Shown piece after piece: positions 32,636 to 41,972 of a stretch of 62,369 bases of DNA. Made by a program: the position numbers and the translations under genes. Below the pieces are notes generated by a model, which was given only the letters and a program-made list of their open reading frames with translations, was not told the DNA's origin and ran no database searches. The stretch comes from Monoglobus sp964617455 (GTDB lineage: Bacteria; Bacillota; Clostridia; Monoglobales; Monoglobaceae), in contig CAZTYF010000012.1 of the NCBI GenBank assembly GCA_964617455.1, positions 1 through 62,369 of the forward strand, read 5' to 3'. Position 1 is the stretch's first letter; each line of letters begins with the position of its first letter.

Positions 32636-33562
32636 ATGACACTGCAGCAGATATTTTATGCGCTTAAAATAGCCGATATGGGCTCTATGAATAAGGCGGC
32701 TGAGGCATTATTTATATCTCAGCCGTCTTTGACAGGCGCAATTAAGGAACTCGAAAAGGATGCGGGTATAAGAATTTTTAATCGAACCGGTCGAGGGGTT
32801 GCTCCCACCAAGGATGGTGCGGAGTTTTTGACTTATGCCCGTCAGGTATATCAGCAGTATGAATTGCTCATGAGCAAGTATGGAAGCACCGGTACAATCA
32901 AACGTAAATTCGGAGTGTCAACTCAACATTATTCCTTTGCTGTGAAAGCTTTTGTTGAGACTGTCAAAAAATTTGATACCCTTACATATGATTTTGCTAT
33001 CAGAGAGACGAAAACTTATGATGTAATAACTGATGTTGGAACAATGAAAAGCGAAATCGGAATTCTATACTTAAGTGATTTTAATCGGAAAATAATCGAA
33101 AAATTTTTGCGGGACAACGAACTTGAATTCCACAGCTTAAAAGAGTGCAATGCCTATGTTTATATTTGGAAAAATCATCCTCTTGCTGAAGAAAATTCAA
33201 TCACTTTCGATCAGCTGAAGCCGTTTCCATGTCTTTCTTTCGAGCAAGGCGATAAAGGTTCTCTGTATTTAGCCGAGGAAATTTTAAGCACATATGACTA
33301 CGGGCGAAGCATAAAAACCTGCGATAGGGCCACAATGCTGAATTTAATGGTCGGCCTGAACGGTTATACTCTTTGTTCGGGTATAATTTGCAATGAACTT
33401 AACGGTACCAATTACGTTGCGGTGCCATTTGAATCCGATGATGAGCACAGTAACAGTGTGATGGAAATCGGTTATATAACCAAGAAGTACAATGACCTCA
33501 GCGAAATAGGCGAGATATATATTGACGAGGTAAAAAAATATCTTAGCAACACCACCGTCTGA
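32636..33562 (+). CDS. LysR-type transcriptional regulator next to cysK
   Basis: A 308-residue LysR protein. The winged helix spans residues 1-60 (IADMGSMNKAAEALFISQPS...LEKDAGIRIFNR), followed by a periplasmic-binding-like effector domain. ATG 32636 aligns with the family N-terminus; a longer open frame extends back inside cysK but cannot be real. It begins 4 bp after the cysK stop without a clear Shine-Dalgarno, implying translational coupling. CysB/CysR-like control of sulfur assimilation, with O-acetylserine or a thiol as effector, is a reasonable inference from context only. Confidence 0.92.
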   Translation: MTLQQIFYALKIADMGSMNKAAEALFISQPSLTGAIKELEKDAGIRIFNRTGRGVAPTKDGAEFLTYARQVYQQYELLMSKYGSTGTIKRKFGVSTQHYSFAVKAFVETVKKFDTLTYDFAIRETKTYDVITDVGTMKSEIGILYLSDFNRKIIEKFLRDNELEFHSLKECNAYVYIWKNHPLAEENSITFDQLKPFPCLSFEQGDKGSLYLAEEILSTYDYGRSIKTCDRATMLNLMVGLNGYTLCSGIICNELNGTNYVAVPFESDDEHSNSVMEIGYITKKYNDLSEIGEIYIDEVKKYLSNTTV

Positions 33563-33625
33563 TTTCATATTCTTTCATTCGTTTAATTTAAAATTTATAT
33601 TTTCCCCCGTCATATCATTTAGTGC

Positions 33626-33654
33626 TTGACAAATGTCCGGCACTATTTTATAAT
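33626..33654 (+). promoter_or_regulatory. consensus promoter of the P-type ATPase gene
   Basis: TTGACA (33626-33631) and TATAAT (33649-33654) are 17 bp apart. The leader to the ATG at 33750 is about 90 nt; I found no recognised riboswitch in it. Confidence 0.85.
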
Positions 33655-33749
33655 ACACCATATTAAATTGTGTGATATGGTGCCTCATTGGGATGTTTTA
33701 CTTAAGCGTCAATGGGAAATCAGCAAACCCGGGAGGAAAAATTAAACAT

Positions 33750-36119
33750 ATGGATATTAACAAAGAAATGCGCAGTCCTAACGTAAATTTATCGGGTTTA
33801 ACCGATGATGAGGTCAAAAAAAGAATTTCAGATGGAAAAATAAATACAGCTGTATCAACATCGACCCGTTCTTACAAGGATATAATCCGGGACAATGTGT
33901 TTACTTATTTCAATTTAATTTTCGTTGTGCTCGCATTTTTGTTGGTTTTGGTGGGCTCATTTAGAAACTTGACATTTATGGTTGTCATTTTTTTTAACAC
34001 CTTAATCGGTATCATTCAGGAAATTCGTTCAAAACATGCTTTAGATAAACTTAAAATTATCAGCGATCCAAAGGCCACTGTTATAAGATCCGGCGCCGAA
34101 TGTGAAGTTCCTGTAAATGAACTTGTCCTTGATGATTTAATTGTCTTGTCTGCGGGCAAGCAAATACCGGCGGATGCCGTTGTGATATCCGGCTCGATTA
34201 ATGTTAATGAATCTCTTATTACCGGAGAATCCGACGAGGTGAATAAAATATCCGGATTTGGATTGCTCAGCGGAAGTTTCGTTGTATCCGGAAAATGTGT
34301 AGCAAAGCTTACAAAAGTCGGCGAAGATTCTTATGTATCAAAATTAACCAAAAAAGCCACAAGTGACAAGAGAGAAGAAGAATCAGAGATGATTCGAGCT
34401 TTGGATAAACTTGTTAAAATTGTTGGCGTTGTTATTATACCGATAGGCCTCACCCTCTTTATCCAACAAATGTTTTTTGGTCACGCAGGATTTCGCGACA
34501 GCGTTACGGGAATGGTCGCTGCCGTGATCGGCATGATCCCCGAAGGACTTTATCTTCTTGCCAGCATTGCAATGGTTGTCAGTATAATGCGTCTTGCCAG
34601 GAAAAAGGTTCTTGTGCGAAATATGAAGTGTATCGAAACATTGGCTCGAGTTGATGTGTTGTGTGTTGACAAAACCGGAACCATTACAGAAAATACCATG
34701 TCCGTCAGCAAACTGATAACTGTCGATGAATATGATAAGCAAGATGTTGAATCTCTCATTGCCACAATGGTTTCCGGAATGGATGATGATAACATAACAA
34801 TGTCGGCCTTTAAAAAATATTTTATAAATACAGTCGGTGCAAAACCGGATAAGATTTGTCCCTTTTCGTCAAAATACAAGTACAGCGGTTGTGTAATCGG
34901 TGGATGCGGATATGTGTTGGGCGCTCCGGAATTTGTAATTACGGATAATTTTGAAAAATATCAAAAAATTGTTGAAAAATATTCCAAAAAAGGTTATAGA
35001 GTCCTTACTTTTGCAAAATATAATGGTGAGCCGGATGGAAAAAAATTGACTGGCATAACCAATCCGTTGGGATTTGTATTGCTCGAAAATCCCATCCGTT
35101 CCACAGCGTCGGAAACCTTCAAATATTTTACAAGTCAAGGCGTTGATGTTAAGGTGATTTCCGGTGATAATCCTGCCACGGTTTCAAGAGTCGCCAAGGA
35201 AGCGGGAATAGCCGGAGCCGATAAATACATAGATGCGTCAACTCTTAAATCTGACCAAGCAATATTGGATGCGTGTACAAAGTACAATGTGTTCGGGAGA
35301 GTTGTTCCCGAGCAGAAAAGGCAACTTGTAATTGCATTAAAGTCTCTCGGAAAAACCGTGGGAATGACCGGTGACGGTGTAAATGATGTTCTGGCATTGA
35401 AAGAGGCAAATTGCAGCATTGCCATGGCCTCCGGAAGCGAAGCGGCATCTCAAGTATCGCAACTTGTCTTAGTTGATTCCGATTTTTCAAAAATGCCCTC
35501 TGTCGTGGGCGAGGGAAGAAGAGTTGTCAATAATATCCAACGAACAGCCGGTATGTTTCTTGTCAAAAACATATTTTCCCTTTTTTTGGCAATTTTCTCA
35601 ATGGTGACGGTTTATGGCTATCCCATTGAACCCTCTCAGGTTTCGCTGATTGCGATGTTTACAATCGGCACGCCGGCATTTTTCCTGTCCCTTGAACCTA
35701 ATCACAACCTTATCAAAGGGCGGTTTTTGACCAATGTATTCAAACAGTCTCTGCCGGCAGGATTGACCGATTTTTTGATTGTGGCAGGATTGGTGATTTT
35801 TGGCAAAGTGTTCGGAGTTGATGATACAAGCATATCCACTGCCGCAACCATTCTCGTTTCGCTGGTGGGCTTCATGGTTCTTTATAATATTTCAAAACCG
35901 ATGAATGCCTTTCACATTGTTTTACTTTCTTTTATGATTGGCGGATGGCTCGGATGTTCAATCTTTTTGAGCGAGATGTTCGGTATGACAGCGATGAGTG
36001 CAAAGTGTATTTTAATTTTGGTTGTTTTTATTCTTGCAACCATACCGGTTTTATGGGGATTAAAAACAGTAATTGATTTTATTTTTGACAGGTTTCTTAA
36101 CAGAAAAAAATACAGGTAA
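33750..36119 (+). CDS. cation-transporting P-type ATPase, CtpE-like
   Basis: A 789-residue P-type ATPase without heavy-metal-binding N-terminal domains. TGES is at residues 158-161, the phosphorylated aspartate is D307 in DKTGT, and TGDGVNDVLAL is the hinge motif. The membrane ion-site helix reads IGMIPEGLYLL (about 260-270), a PEGL motif characteristic of the CtpE/Exp7 group, of which mycobacterial CtpE is linked to Ca2+ uptake. ATG 33750 is chosen because GGAGG lies 13 bp upstream; an open frame extends to 33672. Ca2+ as substrate is inferred from the family. It has its own promoter and terminator. Confidence 0.9.
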   Translation: MDINKEMRSPNVNLSGLTDDEVKKRISDGKINTAVSTSTRSYKDIIRDNVFTYFNLIFVVLAFLLVLVGSFRNLTFMVVIFFNTLIGIIQEIRSKHALDKLKIISDPKATVIRSGAECEVPVNELVLDDLIVLSAGKQIPADAVVISGSINVNESLITGESDEVNKISGFGLLSGSFVVSGKCVAKLTKVGEDSYVSKLTKKATSDKREEESEMIRALDKLVKIVGVVIIPIGLTLFIQQMFFGHAGFRDSVTGMVAAVIGMIPEGLYLLASIAMVVSIMRLARKKVLVRNMKCIETLARVDVLCVDKTGTITENTMSVSKLITVDEYDKQDVESLIATMVSGMDDDNITMSAFKKYFINTVGAKPDKICPFSSKYKYSGCVIGGCGYVLGAPEFVITDNFEKYQKIVEKYSKKGYRVLTFAKYNGEPDGKKLTGITNPLGFVLLENPIRSTASETFKYFTSQGVDVKVISGDNPATVSRVAKEAGIAGADKYIDASTLKSDQAILDACTKYNVFGRVVPEQKRQLVIALKSLGKTVGMTGDGVNDVLALKEANCSIAMASGSEAASQVSQLVLVDSDFSKMPSVVGEGRRVVNNIQRTAGMFLVKNIFSLFLAIFSMVTVYGYPIEPSQVSLIAMFTIGTPAFFLSLEPNHNLIKGRFLTNVFKQSLPAGLTDFLIVAGLVIFGKVFGVDDTSISTAATILVSLVGFMVLYNISKPMNAFHIVLLSFMIGGWLGCSIFLSEMFGMTAMSAKCILILVVFILATIPVLWGLKTVIDFIFDRFLNRKKYR

Positions 36120-36123
36120 ACAA

Positions 36124-36175
36124 AAAGAATCAATGATATGTGAACAAGTTCTTATTTTCATTGATTCTTTTATAT
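36124..36175. terminator. bidirectional terminator between the P-type ATPase and tyrS
   Basis: AAAGAATCAATGA (36124-36136) pairs perfectly with TCATTGATTCTTT (36158-36170), with T-rich sequence on both outer sides as needed for two convergent genes. The loop is about 21 nt. Confidence 0.75.
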
Positions 36176-36206
36176 AAAACAGTATACAGAACAGTTGCTG
36201 CAACTT

Positions 36207-37439
36207 TTACGATTCGATAATTTTCAAAAAGGTTTTCTTGCCTTTTTTGACTATCATTTCGTCATCTTTAAATGCGGAATTGTCTATAGTCATTCCTATG
36301 TCTTTCACTTTCTCACCATTTACGGATAGTCCGTTTTGCTGAATCAAGCGTCTGCCCTCGCCCTTTGACGGAATCAACTTAACTCTAAGCAAGAGGTCAA
36401 GTATATTTATACCGTTTTGTATTTCTGCAGAGTTTACCCGGACAGATGGCATATTTTCGGTATTTCCACCACCACCGAATATTGATGTCGCAGCATTGGC
36501 GGCTTTTTGAGCCTCTTCTTCACCATGCACCATTTTCGTAACTTCATATGCCAAAACGGCTTTGGCTTGATTCAGTTCCGCACCTGTGCATTTTTCATAT
36601 TCGGCAATCTGCTCCATTGGTAGGAAAGTTACTAATTTTAAAAGACGTATAACATCGGCGTCGTTAACATTTCTCCAGTATTGATAAAATTCATAAGGCG
36701 AAACTTTTTCGGGATCTAACCATAGTGCGCCTTTTTCGGTTTTGCCCATTTTTTTCCCTTCACTTGTGGTAAGCAAAGTAAAGGTCATACCATAGGCTTG
36801 TTTTCCGTCTTTGCGGCGAATAAGCTCAATTCCCGCTATAATATTTGACCATTGGTCATCACCGCCGAATTGCATAACAGCTCCATAATCCCGATGTAGT
36901 TTATAAAAGTCATATCCCTGCATAAGCATATAATTAAATTCCAAAAAGGAAAGCCCTTTTTCCAGCCGTGTTTTAAAGCATTCGGCAGTTAGCATTCTGT
37001 TAACCGAAAAATGAACCCCCACTTCACGCAAAAAATCAATGTAATTCAGATTCAGCAGCCAATCTGCGTTATTAACCATAATCGCTTTTTCGCCGTCAAA
37101 ATCGATGAATCTTGACATTTGTTTTTTGAAGTTATCTGCATTATGACGGATTTGCTCTTGTGATATCATAGGCCTCATATCCGCCTTTCCCGTTGGATCA
37201 CCTACCATAGTTGTGCCTCCGCCCAATAGTACAATAGGTCTATGTCCGGCTTTTTGCATATGATTCATTACAATAAGCTGCATAAAATGCCCTATATGCA
37301 AACTGTCTGCTGTTGGGTCAAAGCCTATATAAAATGTTATTTTTTCCTTGCCAAGCAATTCCCTGATCTCTTCTTCATGGGTGGTTTGCGCAATAAGGCC
37401 CCGTTCCTTTAATATATCAAAAACATTTCTATCGCCCAT
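36207..37439 (-). CDS. tyrS: tyrosyl-tRNA synthetase
   Basis: A 410-residue class I synthetase. HIGH is at residues 48-51 (SLHIGHF), the second signature is KKMGKT near residue 233, and a C-terminal S4 RNA-binding domain occupies about 345-405. ATG 37439 has GGGGC 7-11 bp upstream. It lies 106 bp after aspS on the same strand. This gap has no T-box, only an A/T-rich stretch with TATATT-like boxes that may contain a promoter. Confidence 0.97.
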   Translation of the reverse strand: MGDRNVFDILKERGLIAQTTHEEEIRELLGKEKITFYIGFDPTADSLHIGHFMQLIVMNHMQKAGHRPIVLLGGGTTMVGDPTGKADMRPMISQEQIRHNADNFKKQMSRFIDFDGEKAIMVNNADWLLNLNYIDFLREVGVHFSVNRMLTAECFKTRLEKGLSFLEFNYMLMQGYDFYKLHRDYGAVMQFGGDDQWSNIIAGIELIRRKDGKQAYGMTFTLLTTSEGKKMGKTEKGALWLDPEKVSPYEFYQYWRNVNDADVIRLLKLVTFLPMEQIAEYEKCTGAELNQAKAVLAYEVTKMVHGEEEAQKAANAATSIFGGGGNTENMPSVRVNSAEIQNGINILDLLLRVKLIPSKGEGRRLIQQNGLSVNGEKVKDIGMTIDNSAFKDDEMIVKKGKKTFLKIIES

Positions 37440-37545
37440 TTAAATTTTGCCCCTTTACTTTAACTATTTATATTAATATATATATCCGTTTTAAAATGAA
37501 ATTGTCTCTGAAAAAACGGTATGTGTTGATGTATTTTCCGCAAAA

Positions 37546-39336
37546 TTATTCATTTTTGATTATTTCTATTCCCAATTCGTCAAGTTGTGTTTTGTCGACC
37601 TCACTTGGCGAGCTCATCATAATTTCCGATGCCGTTTGTGCTTTTGGAAAAGGAATAACATCCCGTATTGAATCGCAGCCCGCCATAATCATTATCAGTC
37701 TGTCAAATCCGTAGGCAAGACCCCCGTGAGGCGGTACACCATATTTGAAAGCTTCAAGCAAATGTCCGAAACGCTGCCAAGCCTCATCATGTGTGAACCC
37801 GAGAGCCTTAAACATCTTTTCCTGAAGCTCGGAATTGTAAATTCGCAGGCTTCCGCCACCTATCTCATTTCCGTTTAGAATTATGTCATACGCCTCAGCG
37901 CAGACGTTTTGCGGCTCCGTTTCAAGTTTGTCTATATCCTCGTCGACCGGGTGGGTGAAGGGGTGGTGCTTGGCCACATATCTGTCCTCTTCCTCGGAAT
38001 ACTCAAACAGCGGGAAATCAGTCACCCACAGGAAGTTCAGCTTGCTCTTGTCGATAAGGTCAAAGCGGCGGGCAACCTCAAGACGAAGATTGCCAAGCGC
38101 ATCATAAACTATCTCGTTTTTGTCGGCAACTATGAGGATGCCGTCTCCCGGCTCCGCACGCGTGCGGTCGATTATTGCATTAACTTCATCGTCCGTGAGG
38201 AACTTTGTTATCTGAGAGCGGAGAGTTCCATCCTCAACCACGATCCACGCCATGCCCCTCGCTCTGTATGTCTTGACGTAATCAACCAAGCTGTCCAAAG
38301 TCTTGCGGGTGAGTTTCGCGCCCAAACCTTTAGCTTTTATGCAGCGAACGCTGCCTCCGTTTTGAACGGCTCCGGAAAACACGTTAAAACCGCAATTCTT
38401 AACAATGTCAGATAAATCACATAATTCCATATCAAATCTTGTGTCCGGTTTATCGGAACCGAATCTGTCCATTGCTTCTCGATAGGGCATACGAACGAAC
38501 GGAGTATCTATATCAATGTTCATTGCCTCTTTAAATACCGTTTTTAGGAAACCTTCATTTATTGAAATAATGTCATCAATGTCCACAAAAGACAATTCCA
38601 TATCCAACTGAGTGAATTCCGGCTGACGGTCTGCACGTAAATCTTCATCCCTAAAGCATCTAACTATTTGAAAATATCTGTCATATCCGCTTAGCATTAA
38701 TAGTTGCTTGTATTGTTGAGGAGATTGAGGTAAGGCATAAAATTTACCCTTCTGAATGCGGCTGGGCACAAGGTAGTCCCTGGCGCCTTCGGGAGTACTT
38801 TTGGTGAGCATGGGAGTTTCAATTTCAAGAAACCCTTTTTCATTAAAATAATCCCTTGCAATTTTGGCAACCTTGTGTCTGAGTATCATATTCCTTTGCA
38901 TATCCGGTCGGCGCAAATCAAGATATCTGTATTTAAGGCGCAGCGCATCATTGGTGTCAATATTTTCCTCAATATAAAATGGGGGTGTCTCGGAGCTGTT
39001 CAAAATTCTGAGTTCTGTGACAAAAATTTCGATTTCTCCCGTTTTCATATCCCTATTGATGTTTTCTTGGGTCCTGCCGATGACTTTTCCGCGAACAGCA
39101 ATAACATATTCACTTTTCAATTTTTCCGATTTTTCAAAAACACTTCTTTCCGTGCTATCATTGAAGGCCAGCTGTACTATGCCCGTTCTGTCTCGCAGCG
39201 TCACAAAATTCACGCCGCCAAGGCGTCTGTTTTTTGCAACCCAACCGGTGAGTGCGACCTCTCTGTTTTCATCGTTTAGACCGAGGGCTCCGCACATGTC
39301 GGTACGTTTAAACCCATTCAAATTTTCAAATTCCAT
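37546..39336 (-). CDS. aspS: aspartyl-tRNA synthetase, bacterial type
   Basis: A 596-residue class II enzyme with an N-terminal OB-fold anticodon domain (1 to about 110), a catalytic core with motif 2 (FRDEDLRADRQPEFTQLD) and the bacterial GAD insertion (about 300-420), and motif 3 near PPHGGLAYGFDRLIM. ATG 39336 overlaps the hisS stop by 11 bp; its ribosome binding site (GAGGAAG) lies in the last hisS codons, so translation is coupled. hisS-aspS is a common pair in Firmicutes. Confidence 0.98.
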   Translation of the reverse strand: MEFENLNGFKRTDMCGALGLNDENREVALTGWVAKNRRLGGVNFVTLRDRTGIVQLAFNDSTERSVFEKSEKLKSEYVIAVRGKVIGRTQENINRDMKTGEIEIFVTELRILNSSETPPFYIEENIDTNDALRLKYRYLDLRRPDMQRNMILRHKVAKIARDYFNEKGFLEIETPMLTKSTPEGARDYLVPSRIQKGKFYALPQSPQQYKQLLMLSGYDRYFQIVRCFRDEDLRADRQPEFTQLDMELSFVDIDDIISINEGFLKTVFKEAMNIDIDTPFVRMPYREAMDRFGSDKPDTRFDMELCDLSDIVKNCGFNVFSGAVQNGGSVRCIKAKGLGAKLTRKTLDSLVDYVKTYRARGMAWIVVEDGTLRSQITKFLTDDEVNAIIDRTRAEPGDGILIVADKNEIVYDALGNLRLEVARRFDLIDKSKLNFLWVTDFPLFEYSEEEDRYVAKHHPFTHPVDEDIDKLETEPQNVCAEAYDIILNGNEIGGGSLRIYNSELQEKMFKALGFTHDEAWQRFGHLLEAFKYGVPPHGGLAYGFDRLIMIMAGCDSIRDVIPFPKAQTASEIMMSSPSEVDKTQLDELGIEIIKNE

Positions 39337-40603
39337 CTTCTTCCTCCCCGTGAGCTATAATATCATAAATTTTATACGGGTTAAGTTCGGTCAAGATTGT
39401 ATCGCCTGTTTTCATATTTTTTACATTGCCTTGTCCCGAATTAATTTCATCGTCGCCCATAACCAAGCAGAACTTTGCACCTATTTTGTTGGCATATTTC
39501 ATTTGAGCTTTAACACTTCTGAAACAAAGGTCACGCTCTGCATAAATGCCCAAGCAGCGTAATTTATAAACAAGTTTCTGTGTTTCTGTTTGAGCATTAT
39601 CTCCTATAGTAACCACAAAAATATCGGGCGCCTCGGCTTCGGATATCTTTATGCCCTGCTTTTTTACTATCATCAGAAGTCGTTCGATTCCTATGGCAAA
39701 GCCTATACCCGGAGCGGGTTTTCCCCCAAGTTCCTCAATAAGTCCATTATATCGTCCACCGCCGCATAGGGCTGATTGCACCCCGAGGTCTTTTGAGATT
39801 ATTTCAAAAACCGTCCTCGTATAGTAGTCAAGGCCTCGCACAATATTGGGATCCACTTTGTATTTAATTCCAAGGACATCAAGATACTCTTTAAAATGTT
39901 CAAAATGGTCTTTACAATCATCACACAGATAGTCGAGAATTTTTGGCGCCTCTTGAGCAATTTTTTGGCAAATAGGAGATTTGCAATCAAAAATACGCAT
40001 GGGATTATTTTGGAGTCTGTCCCGGCATGTTTCGCAAAGCTTATCCTCATATTTTAAAAAGTATTCTTTAAGATTTTTGTTGTAATTTGGTTTACATTTT
40101 TCGCAACCTATACTGTTAATGCTAAGTTCAAGTCCGGTTATGCCTATGCTATTAAAAAAATCAAGGGCTAAGGCAATGGCTTCGCAATCCACCGCTGGAT
40201 CTTCCGCTCCATAGCATTCGATTCCAAACTGATGAAATTCCCGAAGTCTTCCCGATTGGGGTTTTTCATATCTGTAGCATGAGATAAGATAGTACAGCTT
40301 AGTCGGTTGCGGAGCTGCATAAAGGGAGTTTTCAATATAACTCCTTGCTAATGATGCGGTTCCTTCCGGTCTCAAGGTTATGCTGCGCCCCCCTTTGTCC
40401 TCAAAAGTATACATCTCTTTTTGAACCACATCTGTTGTGTCACCAACACCCCTGCTAAACAAAGCCGTTTCTTCAAATACCGGTGTTCTGATTTCTTTGT
40501 AACCATATTTGTGACATATATCACGAGCATTTTGCTCGATTTTACGCCATATTGCACATTCCTCGGGCAAAATATCTTCGGTTCCTCTTGGCTTTTTAAT
40601 CAT
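39326..40603 (-). CDS. hisS: histidyl-tRNA synthetase
   Basis: A 425-residue class II enzyme. Motif 2 (RYEKPQSGRLREFHQFG), the histidine loop GLDYYTRTVFE and the second histidine motif GGGRYNGLIEELGG are intact. This is the catalytic synthetase; a paralogous HisZ domain, which lacks tRNA activity, is at 60.1-61.8 kb. The insertion between motifs has a Cys-rich stretch (CEKCKPN...CETC...CQK...CDDC), suggestive of an additional zinc site. Its ATG overlaps the end of the upstream FAH-family gene by 8 bp. Confidence 0.97.
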   Translation of the reverse strand: MIKKPRGTEDILPEECAIWRKIEQNARDICHKYGYKEIRTPVFEETALFSRGVGDTTDVVQKEMYTFEDKGGRSITLRPEGTASLARSYIENSLYAAPQPTKLYYLISCYRYEKPQSGRLREFHQFGIECYGAEDPAVDCEAIALALDFFNSIGITGLELSINSIGCEKCKPNYNKNLKEYFLKYEDKLCETCRDRLQNNPMRIFDCKSPICQKIAQEAPKILDYLCDDCKDHFEHFKEYLDVLGIKYKVDPNIVRGLDYYTRTVFEIISKDLGVQSALCGGGRYNGLIEELGGKPAPGIGFAIGIERLLMIVKKQGIKISEAEAPDIFVVTIGDNAQTETQKLVYKLRCLGIYAERDLCFRSVKAQMKYANKIGAKFCLVMGDDEINSGQGNVKNMKTGDTILTELNPYKIYDIIAHGEEEDGI

Positions 40604-41363
40604 TAAATTTCTCCTTCACAGTGTTTATCAGTGTTCCTATTCCTTCAATTTTCACTTCAACTTTATCGCCCGGCTTCATAGGACCAATACCCGACGGAGT
40701 TCCCGTTGTAATTATATCCCCGGGATAAAGGGTCATAACCCTTGATATGAGTGAGACTAATTTTCGAGTTTTAAAAATAAAGTTTGAGGTAGAGGAATGT
40801 TGTTTTATTTCTCCGTTTAGTTTCAATGTTATTTCCGTATCATCGGCATCAAGTTCGGTTTCAATAACCGGCCCTACAGGCGCAAACGTGTCAAAACTCT
40901 TCGCTCGGGTCCACTGAGTGTCAAGTGCTTGAAGATCTCGTGCCGTTACGTCATTTAGACAAGTATATCCTAAAATGTAGTCACCCGCTTCATTTTCGTT
41001 GACATATGATGTTTTTTGGCCAATCACTATGGCAAGCTCCGCTTCATAATCCACTTGTTTTGACATTGGCGGATATATTATTTTGCCCATATGAGGAACG
41101 ACGGAAGAGGAAGGCTTTATGAATAGGGCCGGAAACTCCGGAATAGCAAGACTCATCTCTTCGGCGTGGTCTCTGTAGTTAAGCCCGACAGCTACGATCT
41201 TTGTGGGATCACACGGAGGCATAAATTCTGCGTCTTTAAGATCAACAAACGTTTCCGTCTCCGAGTATTTGCCAAATATGTTTCCACGGAGAATTTGGCC
41301 TCGGCCATCAACAACTTTAACATATACGGGGTTGTTGTTTAATTTTATTCTACCAATTTTCAT
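40596..41363 (-). CDS. fumarylacetoacetate hydrolase family protein
   Basis: A 255-residue protein with the FAH fold. An N-terminal extension of about 55 residues precedes the core with KIVAVGLNYRDHAEEM, YEAELAIVIG (metal-binding glutamates), GYTCLNDVTARDLQ and the C-terminal GDIITTGTPSGIGPM. Members act as 2-oxo-acid hydrolases, decarboxylases or oxaloacetate tautomerases; which one applies here is not clear. It sits between engB and hisS and overlaps hisS, an unusual place for a metabolic enzyme. Confidence 0.9.
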   Translation of the reverse strand: MKIGRIKLNNNPVYVKVVDGRGQILRGNIFGKYSETETFVDLKDAEFMPPCDPTKIVAVGLNYRDHAEEMSLAIPEFPALFIKPSSSVVPHMGKIIYPPMSKQVDYEAELAIVIGQKTSYVNENEAGDYILGYTCLNDVTARDLQALDTQWTRAKSFDTFAPVGPVIETELDADDTEITLKLNGEIKQHSSTSNFIFKTRKLVSLISRVMTLYPGDIITTGTPSGIGPMKPGDKVEVKIEGIGTLINTVKEKFND

Positions 41364-41374
41364 GTGTCGTCTCC

Positions 41375-41962
41375 TTACTCAAGCAAATCATCTATTAATT
41401 CAATAATGTCGTCTCTGCCGATACGCTTTACATATGAAAACGGTATTAAAATACTGTTTTCATCCATTTTAAGTTTTTCGTATATAATCTGTAAGTTTTT
41501 GTCAACTTGAGTTATTTTCAATTTATCGATTTTTGTGGACACAACAATTTGTGGAAAATTATAGTGGCGAATCCAATCGCTCATCATCAAATCTTGCTCG
41601 GTCGGTGTATGTCGAGCATCTACCAATTGAATGACCTGAACGAGATTATACCTGTTTGACAGATAATTATCTATCATGTCCGCCCATTTCTCTTGCTCTT
41701 CTTTTGAAACTTTTGCGTATCCGTATCCGGGCAGGTCCACAAGACGATATCTGTTTTTACCAATTTCATAAAAATTTATTGTAGATGTTTTCCCCGGAGT
41801 ATTGCTCGTTCTCGCTAATTTGGAGCGATTTGTCAAGCAGTTGATGAGAGAAGATTTGCCGACGTTAGATCTTCCGACCAGTGCGATTTCCGGGACCAGG
41901 GTGTTCGGATACTGTTCCGGTTTTATGGCGGTAATTAGCAATTTTGCATCAACAAAATCCAT
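41375..41962 (-). CDS. engB: ribosome biogenesis GTPase EngB (YsxC/YihA)
   Basis: A 195-residue small GTPase. G1 is GRSNVGKS (residues 30-37), G3 DLPGYG, G4 TKID. It assists maturation of the large ribosomal subunit. ATG 41962 is chosen because AGGAG lies 6 bp upstream and the residues after it match the family N-terminus; the open frame starts earlier at 42010 inside lon. Its ribosome binding site overlaps the lon stop. The lon-engB order is standard in Firmicutes. Confidence 0.97.
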   Translation of the reverse strand: MDFVDAKLLITAIKPEQYPNTLVPEIALVGRSNVGKSSLINCLTNRSKLARTSNTPGKTSTINFYEIGKNRYRLVDLPGYGYAKVSKEEQEKWADMIDNYLSNRYNLVQVIQLVDARHTPTEQDLMMSDWIRHYNFPQIVVSTKIDKLKITQVDKNLQIIYEKLKMDENSILIPFSYVKRIGRDDIIELIDDLLE

Positions 41963-41972
41963 ATAAATCTCC

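Noticed and set aside
33677..33745. A 22-codon ORF in the leader of the P-type ATPase, considered as a regulatory peptide
   Set aside because: It has no Shine-Dalgarno, begins about 16 nt after the likely transcript start, and shows no codon bias linked to a cation; unlike the cysK leader it has no support.
33655..33749. A metal riboswitch (yybP-ykoY or M-box type) before the P-type ATPase
   Set aside because: The leader is only about 90 nt and lacks the recognisable conserved core of either class.
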